NCBI GenBank assembly: GCA_021734255.1
Contig: JAIPJM010000018.1
Location: 1-49,579, forward strand
Direction of reading: 5' to 3'
Source: Fidelibacterota bacterium
GTDB lineage: Bacteria > Fidelibacterota > UBA8477 > JABMPR01
Length of the DNA stretch: 49,579 nt
Below the pieces are notes generated by a model. The model did no database searches. It saw nothing but the letters and a program-made list of their open reading frames with translations, and was not told where the DNA came from. A program made the position numbers and the translations under genes. Shown here in pieces: positions 8,868 through 16,201 of the stretch; position 1 is the first letter of the stretch; each line of letters opens with the position of its first letter.

Positions 8868-8948
8868 GCGGGGTCTCCTTAAGTTTGCACCAATTTAATC
8901 AGGCAAAAATGGGATGGATACCTTTGATTTGGCTTTGATGCGACAGAA

Positions 8949-9929
8949 TTAGCTGCTGTGATGCGGGTCATAAGGGTTTTGCAGTGGGATCTTTCCAGTA
9001 CCCTCAGGACTGTCCAATACATAGTGAGGCATGGCGTATCCTGGGATGTTTCCCTGAAGCTTCTTCAGTATTTCAAGTCCCTCGCCAATGGTAGTCCGCA
9101 AATGCGATGTGCCTTTTACCCGGTCAGCATGGTGCAGGTAATATGGTTTTATCTTCAATTCAATCAGCCGCAGGAAGAGTGCCTTCAGAGACTCAGCACT
9201 GTCATTTACTCCGCGAAGCAAAACGGTCTGGTTCAGAAAGGAGATCCCAATATCTGTCCAATCCGCTACATAGCCCTCAACCACTGGTGTAACTTCACGA
9301 ACATGATTGAAGTGCGTGCTGATCCATACAGGCTTGTGGATCTGACTGATGGCTAAGCCCAGGCGGGTAGTGAGCCGATATGGGTTGACAACAGGAAGCC
9401 GGGTATGGATTCGAATGAACCTGAGGTGGGTGATCTCCGCAAGGGTCCTGAGGGTGGTCAGCAGTGCATGGTCACCCAGTGTCATGGGATCACCGCCAGT
9501 CAGGATCACCTCTTCGATCTCTGAGTGCTCCCTGATGTAGGTATAGGCATCCTCCATGTCCTGTTGACTTGCATTGTGATGCGGGTCGCCTACAAGACGC
9601 TTCCTGAAACAGAATCGACAATAGACCGAACAGATGGATGTAGGTAGGAGCAACACGCGATTGGGGTAACGGTGGATCAACGCTTTCATGGGACGCGAGC
9701 CCTGGCCAGGGGATTCGTCCCCGATGGGATCGTCCACATCAGAATCGTCCAGGATCAATTCAGCTTCTGTCGGTATGATCTGACGGAAAATGGGATCCTT
9801 ATCATTGAACTGCTCAATGAGGCTGTAATAATAGGGAGTGACCCCCATCCTATATGCCTGTATAAGGCGCTTAAACAGCTCAGGGTCGAGATCTAATTGA
9901 TGACCTGACTCCTGGGTCCAGTCTTGCAA
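8949..9929 (-). CDS. KamA-family radical SAM aminomutase (lysine 2,3-aminomutase-like)
   Basis: The canonical-start reading begins at TTG 9929 and gives 326 aa. The radical SAM cluster motif is CSVYCRFC (CxxxCxxC, residues 100-107), followed by EVILTGGDPMTLGD. The PLP-lysine motif GTGKIPL is preceded by VLDSPE, and HHADRVKG occurs upstream. The two Asp residues sit where lysine 2,3-aminomutase holds its substrate amine, so lysine to beta-lysine is the likely reaction. The protein stops soon after the PLP lysine and lacks the C-terminal oligomerisation segment of classical KamA. Conserved N-terminal sequence (WQDWKW) continues upstream of the TTG to about 10001 with no ordinary start codon. 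No efp or beta-lysine acetyltransferase gene is in the window. Confidence 0.85.
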   Translation of the reverse strand: MQDWTQESGHQLDLDPELFKRLIQAYRMGVTPYYYSLIEQFNDKDPIFRQIIPTEAELILDDSDVDDPIGDESPGQGSRPMKALIHRYPNRVLLLPTSICSVYCRFCFRKRLVGDPHHNASQQDMEDAYTYIREHSEIEEVILTGGDPMTLGDHALLTTLRTLAEITHLRFIRIHTRLPVVNPYRLTTRLGLAISQIHKPVWISTHFNHVREVTPVVEGYVADWTDIGISFLNQTVLLRGVNDSAESLKALFLRLIELKIKPYYLHHADRVKGTSHLRTTIGEGLEILKKLQGNIPGYAMPHYVLDSPEGTGKIPLQNPYDPHHSS

Positions 9930-10006
9930 GGTACGCAGGTCTGTGCAGGCGGATTGCTGTTGCCATTTCCAATCCTGCCACCTTGGATGCTGCTGAGGGA
10001 TAAAGC

Positions 10007-12013
10007 TTATTCCTCGATCGATTCCAACAGGTATTGAGCAATATCCTGACTACCAGTTGGTAATTCTTCTGCTTTAATACCATCATTGATCATAGTCGCG
10101 CAGAAGGGACAGGCAGTGGCCACCTGCTGAGGCCTGATTGCTTTCACATCTTCCATTCGCTCTACATTGATCGTTTTTTCACCCAGGGTCTCTTCCAACC
10201 ACATTCTACCACCGCCAGCGCCACAGCAAAGTGCTTCCTCACCCGAACGTGGCAGTTCATCAAGCTGAATGCCGGGTATGGACTGTATGACCTCCCGTGG
10301 GGAAGCGTAGATGTCATTGTGGCGACCCAAATAGCAGGAATCGTGGTAGGTGATACTGGAATTGTTTGCCTTATTCGGGGTCAACTTACCTTCCTGGACC
10401 AGGGTGTTCAGAAAGTCTGTATGGTGGATCACCTCATAATTTTTACCCAGGGCTTGATAGTCATTTTTCAGTGCATTCAGACAATGTGGACACTGGGTAA
10501 TGATCTTTTTAACATTATAATTATCAAATGTTTCAATATTCTGGTCTGCCAGCATCTGAAACAGGTACTCATTGCCTAATCGTCGAGCTGAGTCCCCTGT
10601 GCAGGTTTCCTCGCTACCGAGAATGGCGTAATCCACACCGGCCATATTCAGCAGTTGTACCATGGCGCGTGAAACCTCCTGACCTCTGGCATCATATGCA
10701 CCTGCGCAGCCGACCCAGTACAGGTATTCTGCGCTACCTTTTTCACGCATCTTTGGCGCGTTCAATTCGCCCAGCCACTTTTCCCTATCCTGACCGGACT
10801 GTCCCCAGGGATTTCCATTGACCTCAAGATTCTTAAATGTGGTCACGGCTTCCTTAGGAAATTTACTTTCCATCATCACCAGGTCCTGGCGGATACGCAG
10901 GATGTCAGCCATGGGCTCATTGGCTACCGGGCATACCTCAACGCAGTATCCACAGCTCGTACAGGCCCAGATGGCATCTTCCGAAAGCATCCATTCGGAC
11001 AAGCCTTCCTTGGAATCATCACCGGTGGTCAATTCAGTCATATGCTCATGAATGTAGTAGCGCTTATTCACTTCCAGAGCGGAGGGAGATAGAGGTTTAC
11101 CTGTAATATAGGCTGGGCAGGCATCCTGACAGCGGTTACACATAATGCAGGCATAGGCATCGAGAATATTTTTCTGCGGTAGATGCTCCAGGAGGCTGGT
11201 ACCGTATTGCTCAAGGGATTCATCCTCAAAATCAATGGTCTCAAACGATGCAGAGGTCATCTCCCGGTCTGTGATCATATGGTTCAGGGGTCCCATGAAC
11301 AAGTGGGCATGCTTGGTAGAGGGGAAATAGGGGATGAACGCCAGGATGAGACCGATGGCCAACCACCATGAAGTGTGTTCAAAGAAAATGAGGCTTGCTG
11401 GAGACATGCCTGACCAGAGTGATGCCAGTACCGACGCGGCAGGTTGGTATATCTCTGCCTGTGTTTGGGCCAGTTCGAAAGAAGCTCCCAGGAGGCGGAA
11501 CCCTACATGAAAAAAGATAAAAAAGGCAACCAGGGCTGAGTCCCGATGGACTCCTTTGCGAGCTTTAGCACTCATGAGGACATTGTCGTTGACACGCAGG
11601 GCTGGATCCTTCTGGACAAAGCGTCTGATAAGAAAATAGACCACCCCCAGCAAGACGATCACGCTGAAGATGTCGACAAAAAGACGATAGAGGTCACCGA
11701 TGATCATACCGGACATGAAGTGAAAATCCGGTACCAGGCCATTGATAATGTCGATCAGATTGACCAGCATATAGAGAATGAATCCCCAGGCAACACCTGT
11801 ATGAATGATGGTAGCCAGCGGTCTGGTTTTGAATAGTGGTCGACCAAATAGGGCCAGTAGACCAGTCGGGATCCGTTTGAAGACCAAGGTCCAGTCAATA
11901 GGATTGACCCCTCTGCCAATGATCTTGAACATTTTTCCGAATGTGATCCTGGTTGCGCCCAAAGAACCCAGCAATACGAATATGAATATCACCTTTTCCC
12001 AACCACTCAACAT
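10007..12013 (-). CDS. Membrane-bound Fe-S oxidoreductase (EtfD/HdrD-like, NarI-type anchor plus two CCG domains)
   Basis: 668 aa. The N-terminal third has about five to six transmembrane helices of the nitrate reductase gamma type, with His residues that could bind heme. Two [4Fe-4S] ferredoxin motifs follow: CIMCNRCQDACP (near residue 290) and CTSCGYCVEVCP (near 350). Two CCG domains come last, including CPHCLNALKNDY, YHDSCYLGRHND, ALCCGAGGGRMW and ACPFCATMI. This architecture is used to pass electrons from electron-transfer flavoprotein or other soluble donors to the quinone pool. ATG 12013 is preceded by GGAGGG at 8 nt, inside the end of the flavin reductase gene, so translation is probably coupled. 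The direct electron donor is not identified. Confidence 0.88.
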   Translation of the reverse strand: MLSGWEKVIFIFVLLGSLGATRITFGKMFKIIGRGVNPIDWTLVFKRIPTGLLALFGRPLFKTRPLATIIHTGVAWGFILYMLVNLIDIINGLVPDFHFMSGMIIGDLYRLFVDIFSVIVLLGVVYFLIRRFVQKDPALRVNDNVLMSAKARKGVHRDSALVAFFIFFHVGFRLLGASFELAQTQAEIYQPAASVLASLWSGMSPASLIFFEHTSWWLAIGLILAFIPYFPSTKHAHLFMGPLNHMITDREMTSASFETIDFEDESLEQYGTSLLEHLPQKNILDAYACIMCNRCQDACPAYITGKPLSPSALEVNKRYYIHEHMTELTTGDDSKEGLSEWMLSEDAIWACTSCGYCVEVCPVANEPMADILRIRQDLVMMESKFPKEAVTTFKNLEVNGNPWGQSGQDREKWLGELNAPKMREKGSAEYLYWVGCAGAYDARGQEVSRAMVQLLNMAGVDYAILGSEETCTGDSARRLGNEYLFQMLADQNIETFDNYNVKKIITQCPHCLNALKNDYQALGKNYEVIHHTDFLNTLVQEGKLTPNKANNSSITYHDSCYLGRHNDIYASPREVIQSIPGIQLDELPRSGEEALCCGAGGGRMWLEETLGEKTINVERMEDVKAIRPQQVATACPFCATMINDGIKAEELPTGSQDIAQYLLESIEE

Positions 12014-12018
12014 AGGAC

Positions 12019-12504
12019 TTACCCTCCGTAGTGCCATCCAGTCTCAGAGAGACACATGGCAGCTTCCTTTTCATCATGAATTCCACTATCGACAACTTCT
12101 GAAATAACAATATGATGGTCACCTCCTTCGAGGATCTCTTGAACGCTACAAGCCAACCAGGCTGGACTGGTTTTAATGATCGCCCCACCCAGCACGTGGG
12201 GCTCAGCTTTGAAGCCTCCAAACGAATCTTCCTGCCACCCAGCTGGCTTGAAAAATGCACCGGCCAGATCCGTATCACCTTTTGCAACCAGGCTGATAAT
12301 CAGGTTTTCGGTGGATTTGATGGCTTCGTACAAGCGGCTGTCTGCTTTTACCGCCATACATATCAGGGGTGGATCAAAGCTACTCTGCATGAACCACGTC
12401 ACGGTTGCGCCAACTGCTTCAGTATCCATTCCTGCTGATACAATTGCCACATTATGGTGTAATAGTCTCAGCGTGTGCTTTTTGCCATCCAGGTTGAAAC
12501 TCAT
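12019..12504 (-). CDS. Flavin reductase-like FMN-binding protein
   Basis: 161 aa of the split-barrel flavin reductase family. Typical features are HHNVAIVSAGM and GATVTWFMQSSFDPPLICMAV near the start and FKAEPHVLGGAIIKTSPAWLAC (given here in part) in the middle. Such proteins bind FMN and reduce it with NAD(P)H, or serve as flavoprotein partners of oxidoreductases. The gene ends 5 nt before the Fe-S oxidoreductase start and contributes its ribosome binding site, so the two probably act together. ATG 12504 has AAAGGAA at 8 nt. Confidence 0.82.
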   Translation of the reverse strand: MSFNLDGKKHTLRLLHHNVAIVSAGMDTEAVGATVTWFMQSSFDPPLICMAVKADSRLYEAIKSTENLIISLVAKGDTDLAGAFFKPAGWQEDSFGGFKAEPHVLGGAIIKTSPAWLACSVQEILEGGDHHIVISEVVDSGIHDEKEAAMCLSETGWHYGG

Positions 12505-12581
12505 ATGTTAATTCCTTTATCGTTTTATTGCTTGTGCAAATATTACACCGAAAGGGTCTCATTCCTTTATCCAGGTGGAAA

Positions 12582-13031
12582 TCAGGGTGTCTCTGCCGAT
12601 CGCAGTGCTGTCTGCAGTGTCTCCATATCTTCTTCTCGCAAAGCATGGATCTGGCCTTGCAGCCCAAGCCGCCAATACTTTTCAGGCCACTTTCGGAAAT
12701 GAATGAGACTTGTGGAGAAATTCTCCATGGGAAGCCAGTCTGATTTATCCAGAACGACCAATGGTTCCATTTCAAATCTCCAGGGGTAGTGTTCATTCGG
12801 GTCTTTCCCCAGATTGACCCATATCTTTTCGCTACCTTCTTCGACGAAGGAGCGTATTCGGGTCATGGCTGCCAGCTTTTGCTCTCCTGTGATATAGTAG
12901 AAAAAGACGTCACCAGGTGCGACCTTCATTGCTTTTTTCCGGTGTCTATGCTTCAGGCCCTGATATTTGAATTCAAGCCTTGCGGTAATTCCCAGGTTTT
13001 GTTCTGATGAGATGATCAGCCAGCCTGCCAT
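12582..13031 (-). CDS. EVE (PUA-like) domain protein
   Basis: 149 aa. It matches EVE-domain proteins: an opening beta strand MAGWLIISSEQNLGITA, a basic patch HRHRKKAMKVAPGD, then FFYYITGEQKLAAMTRI, YPWRFEMEPLVVLD and a late FRKWPEKYWRLGLQGQI. EVE domains are PUA-like folds that bind modified bases in RNA or DNA. The target here is unknown. ATG 13031 has no ribosome binding site but sits 6 nt after a perfect TATAAT, so a leaderless message is possible. It is the first gene of a minus-strand series ending at the FnIII lipoprotein. Confidence 0.8.
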   Translation of the reverse strand: MAGWLIISSEQNLGITARLEFKYQGLKHRHRKKAMKVAPGDVFFYYITGEQKLAAMTRIRSFVEEGSEKIWVNLGKDPNEHYPWRFEMEPLVVLDKSDWLPMENFSTSLIHFRKWPEKYWRLGLQGQIHALREEDMETLQTALRSAETP

Positions 13032-13101
13032 GTTGTATTATAAGGTTGGTGATGAAGAATACAATAGCTTCACGAAGTGAGGCAGATCATAGCACAGTAA
13101 A

Positions 13102-13235
13102 ATAAGGAAATCCCTTATAGGACTGAGCCCAGGAAATCTTATAATTAGTCAACTCCCTAGCGGGATTGTTCATCCAGGTGTTATAAAGACACCGACCCCA
13201 ACGGCAGCTTCTCCCCGGAGCTGCCGTTTCCTTTT
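13102..13235 (+). ncRNA. Possible plus-strand structured RNA ending in an orphan terminator
   Basis: Hairpins on the plus strand are ATAAGG/CCTTAT (13102-13118), TCCC-TAGC-GGGA (13154-13165) and GGTGT/ACACC (13177-13193). They lead into a terminator: AACGGCAGCT (13200-13209) with AGCTGCCGTT (13219-13228), then TCCTTTT. Both flanking genes are on the minus strand, so no protein gene uses this plus-strand terminator. A small RNA is one explanation. I see no clear promoter (a weak TACAAT at 13060-13065) and cannot name a family. Confidence 0.35.
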
Positions 13236-13352
13236 ATGCCGACATCAAAGATGCCGGCATAACCCCGGCGAAGTCCTTCGGGCGAAGCCGGGTACTATCA
13301 AACCAGCTGACCTCTGAAATTTGAGCGCCGAAGCTATCAACGAAGCCGGGTA
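13236..13352. repeat. Intergenic palindrome cluster (REP-like)
   Basis: Hairpin ATGCCG...CGGCAT with inner CATC/GATG (13236-13260). Then CCCGGC (13264-13269) with GCCGGG (13287-13292). The 12-mer CGAAGCCGGGTA occurs twice, at 13283-13294 and 13341-13352. It lies downstream of pgi and resembles a repetitive extragenic palindrome. Copies elsewhere in the genome cannot be judged from this window. The rest of 13032-13395 holds no gene. Confidence 0.5.
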
Positions 13353-13395
13353 ATAATAATTCCCTATGTGAGTATAAAAATATGAGCAGTATAGA

Positions 13396-14982
13396 CTATT
13401 TACCGGTAAGACCAACCTTCAATTTTCCTGGCTCATGAAATGATCCTTCGATCTCCAATGATCGATTGGCGGCCAGATGTCTCAGGATGATGTAAATGTT
13501 GGATTCATTATCATCAATCTCCAGACGCGATGCGATCTGCTCAATGGTCAGTGGGGCAGGTGAATTTTTCAACACATCAACAATTTGGTTTTTTAATGTT
13601 AATATATTACCCGCTGCTTTTTTGCCCGCCTCAACTCCCGGTTGATGATACGCGTTGATATTTATGAAACTAGCGTAGAATCCAACCGCTCGTTCATATA
13701 GAGCGATCAACGCACCTATACTGGTTGGGGAAATATCTTTTACGCTGATGACCAGAGATTTTCGATCGTTTTGACTTAACGCAGTCTGGGTTCCCATGAA
13801 AAAGCCAAGGAGATATTCACCACTGGTGTTTGTGCCATCAACAGTAATGGATTTGATATCACGCTCCTTGAGAACCTCAATGAAGGTGATGAAAAAATTA
13901 TCCAGACCGTCCCTCAGCTGTTGGACATAGGCATGCTGATCGGTAGACCCCTTGTTTCCATAGACAGCAATGCCCTGTTCGACCAAATTACCAGCCAGAT
14001 CATGTGCCTTGCCCAATGATTCCATGATCAACTGCTGCAGATATCTGCTGAAAAGAAGCAGACTGTCCTTGTAGGGCAGAATCACCATGTCTTTATTGCC
14101 TTTGCCGTTGCCAAGGATATACCAGACCAGCGCAAGTAACCCCGCCGGGTTGTCAGCGAGCTCGGTAGAGCGTGTCAGCTGGTCCATGCGGCTGGCTCCC
14201 ATCAGAAACGCATCCAGATCGACCCCCATGAGCGCAGCGGGAAGTAGACCCACGGCAGACATGACCGATGTACGGCCGCCTACCCAATCCCACATCGGAA
14301 AAATATGTAGCCAGTTTTCACTGAGGGCTGTCTGGTGTAATTGACTGCCTTCACCAGTAATAGCAACGGCTTGGCGCGCAAAATCCAGCCCATCATTTTT
14401 AAAGATATTTTGCGTTTCCAGCATTCCGTTCCGGGTTTCAGCAGTTCCGCCTGATTTGGAAATGACCAGAACCAAGGTCTGCTTCAGATGGTCATCTAAG
14501 TTATTGAAAACACGGTCCATACCATCAGGGTCCGTGTTGTCCAGGAAGTGGATCATGAGCCCCTGATCAGTTGCCAGGGCCTCATGCAGGAATTGTGGTC
14601 CTAATGCAGAGCCACCGATCCCTATGAGAAGGCAGTGTGTAAATACATTTCCGCTGGGAGTCTTGATCTCGCCAGCAAGGATCTGATCGGCAAAAGCAAC
14701 GATGGCTTCTTTTGTTTCAGTGATCTGGTTCTGGATTGTTTCCGATGGTGCCAATTCTGGGTTGCGGAGCCAGTAATGGCCAACCTGTCGATCTTCATCT
14801 GGGTTCGCTATTGCTCCTCGTTCCAGGCCTTGCATTGATTCGAAAGCAGTGTTGAAAAGGGCTTGATGGGTATCAATCGCTTCCCGAGTGATACCGGTTT
14901 GACTGATATCCAGGTAAAAATCGAGGGCGTCATTTGAATAAAGTGTTTTCTGGTAATTCAGCCAGCTGCTCGGTGTTGCCAT
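13396..14982 (-). CDS. pgi: Glucose-6-phosphate isomerase with C-terminal extension
   Basis: 528 aa. It interconverts glucose 6-phosphate and fructose 6-phosphate in glycolysis and gluconeogenesis. Sugar-phosphate and catalytic motifs are GIGGSALGPQF, VISKSGGTAETRN, WVGGRTSVMSAVGLLP, GNKGSTDQHAYVQQL and HQPGVEAGKKAA. It is of the shorter bacterial PGI type. About 70 residues after the catalytic lysine region read like a small winged-helix module (LTIEQIASRLEIDDNESNIY). ATG 14982 has AAAGGA at 8 nt. It stands alone on the minus strand. Confidence 0.94.
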   Translation of the reverse strand: MATPSSWLNYQKTLYSNDALDFYLDISQTGITREAIDTHQALFNTAFESMQGLERGAIANPDEDRQVGHYWLRNPELAPSETIQNQITETKEAIVAFADQILAGEIKTPSGNVFTHCLLIGIGGSALGPQFLHEALATDQGLMIHFLDNTDPDGMDRVFNNLDDHLKQTLVLVISKSGGTAETRNGMLETQNIFKNDGLDFARQAVAITGEGSQLHQTALSENWLHIFPMWDWVGGRTSVMSAVGLLPAALMGVDLDAFLMGASRMDQLTRSTELADNPAGLLALVWYILGNGKGNKDMVILPYKDSLLLFSRYLQQLIMESLGKAHDLAGNLVEQGIAVYGNKGSTDQHAYVQQLRDGLDNFFITFIEVLKERDIKSITVDGTNTSGEYLLGFFMGTQTALSQNDRKSLVISVKDISPTSIGALIALYERAVGFYASFININAYHQPGVEAGKKAAGNILTLKNQIVDVLKNSPAPLTIEQIASRLEIDDNESNIYIILRHLAANRSLEIEGSFHEPGKLKVGLTGK

Positions 14983-15840
14983 AGGTGGGTTCCTTTAAAA
15001 GATCAGTTTATAGCACTTAGGTTTCCAATATATGAGAGTGGGTGGGAGGTTGAACAGCTTTATTAAAGAATATCCCCCCAGCGATCGAATTGATGCTGGA
15101 GGGACGTTAGTGGAGTTATATGAAAAAGGTTTATCCCAATTAATTCTGAAATGCACCCTGATAGTCACTCATATCACAAATCCCATGCCAGCCCATGAAA
15201 AAATCACTTATATAGATGATTATAAACGAGCTATGCAGTTTTCTTGCCCACTATAATGCACCTGAATGATCATATTTCGATATGATTGAATATCAAAACG
15301 ATATAACGCATCATCCGTAGAACCAGAGGACCGTGGTACAATCTTCCTTGGAAATTCGTGTCTAGTCGTCAACTCAGATCTGATAGCAGTGAGTGGGCCT
15401 TCAGGAAAAGTGGCAATGAGTCTACGCAAAATTCAGGCGATAGTTATTATTTCGCAGCGACATTCGTAGGATAATTAATCTACGTGCAGACCTGAGCATG
15501 CCTGAGATTGTGACATTTATCACAGCACCAGCAGGGAGAAAAGTCTCTGGTTTGTGCTCATCACTCCCCGCTACAGGCATTTTCGATCAAAACTGGCTCA
15601 AGGATATCCAACAGGCAAAGCGCTGAATCGTGCCAGTACTGGAAACAAGGAGCCATGTTAGGAATAATTCCTGATAAGACCTCTAATTGAATGAAATAAT
15701 GGACAAATGTTCAATAAAATGTCGTAATAATATTACGCATATTCAGGAAAAGTATTAATAATATGACACATTTGTTGATATCTGTATGGGGGAAGAATTT
15801 AAAGACACATCTAAATACAAGTAAAACAATAAGATGTAAT
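14983..15840. other. Gene-free control region upstream of the surface operon
   Basis: No open frame here looks like a protein gene. The region holds several palindromes: ATCATAT-TTCG-ATATGAT (15269-15286), TGTGACATTTATCACA (15509-15524), AGGAATAATTCCT (15660-15672) and CGTAATAATATTACG (15723-15737). In an otherwise compact sequence this suggests dense regulation of the DUF11 operon downstream, and possibly of pgi. Confidence 0.6.
15509..15524. promoter_or_regulatory. CRP/FNR-family binding site (perfect core)
   Basis: TGTGA-CATTTA-TCACA is an exact match to the TGTGA-N6-TCACA core recognised by CRP-type regulators. It lies about 690 nt upstream of the first DUF11 gene. The regulator gene is not in the window. 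Confidence 0.55.
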
Positions 15841-15852
15841 CGTGATAATTAG

Positions 15853-15868
15853 TGGCATGATTCTTGGG
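15853..15868 (+). promoter_or_regulatory. Possible sigma54-type promoter
   Basis: TGGCATGATTCTTGGG has GG and GG separated by exactly 10 nt. This is close to the sigma54 consensus TGGCAC-N5-TTGC but lacks the final C of the -12 element. It lies just before the folded leader, so transcription would start near 15880. Confidence 0.3.
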
Positions 15869-15927
15869 TATATAAATAATAGTGATATGAGACGAATAGA
15901 AAACAAGATCAGCAAAACTTTTAGAGC

Positions 15928-16054
15928 AGCCAGGGGTGGTCAAGCTTTCACTCTACCCAACGGCTCCTGTGGAGCCTTACAGATCATTGCTACTGAAAGC
16001 CCTCTTTTCGAGGGCTTTCCTGTAACTGGCTACCGGAATTCAAATCCAATTCCG
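15928..16054 (+). ncRNA. Highly structured 5' leader, candidate cis-regulatory RNA
   Basis: A closing helix AGCCAG (15928-15933) with CTGGCT (16026-16031) encloses three hairpins. These are GGGTGG/CTACCC (15934-15939 with 15953-15958), GGCTCC-TGT-GGAGCC (15962-15976) and AAAGCCCTC-TTTTC-GAGGGCTTT (15996-16018). A fourth perfect hairpin, CGGAATT/AATTCCG (16034-16040 with 16048-16054), follows. It lies about 150 nt upstream of the first surface-operon gene. A multi-branched fold like this is typical of riboswitches or leader RNAs. I did not find the conserved sequence of the c-di-GMP-I class or any other class I know. Confidence 0.5.
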
Positions 16055-16090
16055 CTGATGTTATTTGCAAGAAATCGTCGCGAAGCAACA

Positions 16091-16104
16091 GTGACAAATG
16101 TCAC
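16091..16104. promoter_or_regulatory. CRP-like palindrome
   Basis: GTGA-CAAATG-TCAC keeps the inner GTGA-N6-TCAC core of CRP-type sites but not the outer T and A. It is about 100 nt upstream of the first DUF11 gene. It could also fold as a small hairpin in the leader. Confidence 0.35.
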
Positions 16105-16201
16105 GGTCTCTGGCCTGACTGCAATACTGATGCGGGCAACAGGAATGGCTCAGATGGACAATTCAAACCTGAGTCAAAAGGAAATGAGAGTGAGGAAAAC
16201 A

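Noticed and set aside
8949-9929. EpmB rather than KamA
   Set aside because: The length is EpmB-like, but VLDSPEGTGK and HHADRVKG retain both lysine-binding Asp residues of KamA, the second of which E. coli EpmB lacks.
15032-15256. Plus-strand open frame of 74 codons upstream of the surface operon
   Set aside because: No ribosome binding site, no family resemblance, and low-information composition.
15220-15429. Minus-strand open frame of 69 codons in the control region
   Set aside because: TTG start without a ribosome binding site, no recognisable domain, and it overlaps palindromic DNA; not listed as a gene.
15928-16031. c-di-GMP-I (GEMM) riboswitch
   Set aside because: The fold is riboswitch-like, but the conserved GCAAAGC and GAAA-tetraloop elements of GEMM-I are not present.
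16034-16054. tRNA T-arm
   Set aside because: CGGAATT-CAAATCC-AATTCCG looks like a T-arm, but no acceptor, D or anticodon arms fit around it.
15842-16201. N-terminal extension of the first DUF11 protein
   Set aside because: The in-frame stretch lies over the folded leader; the signal peptide and ribosome binding site place the start at 16202.
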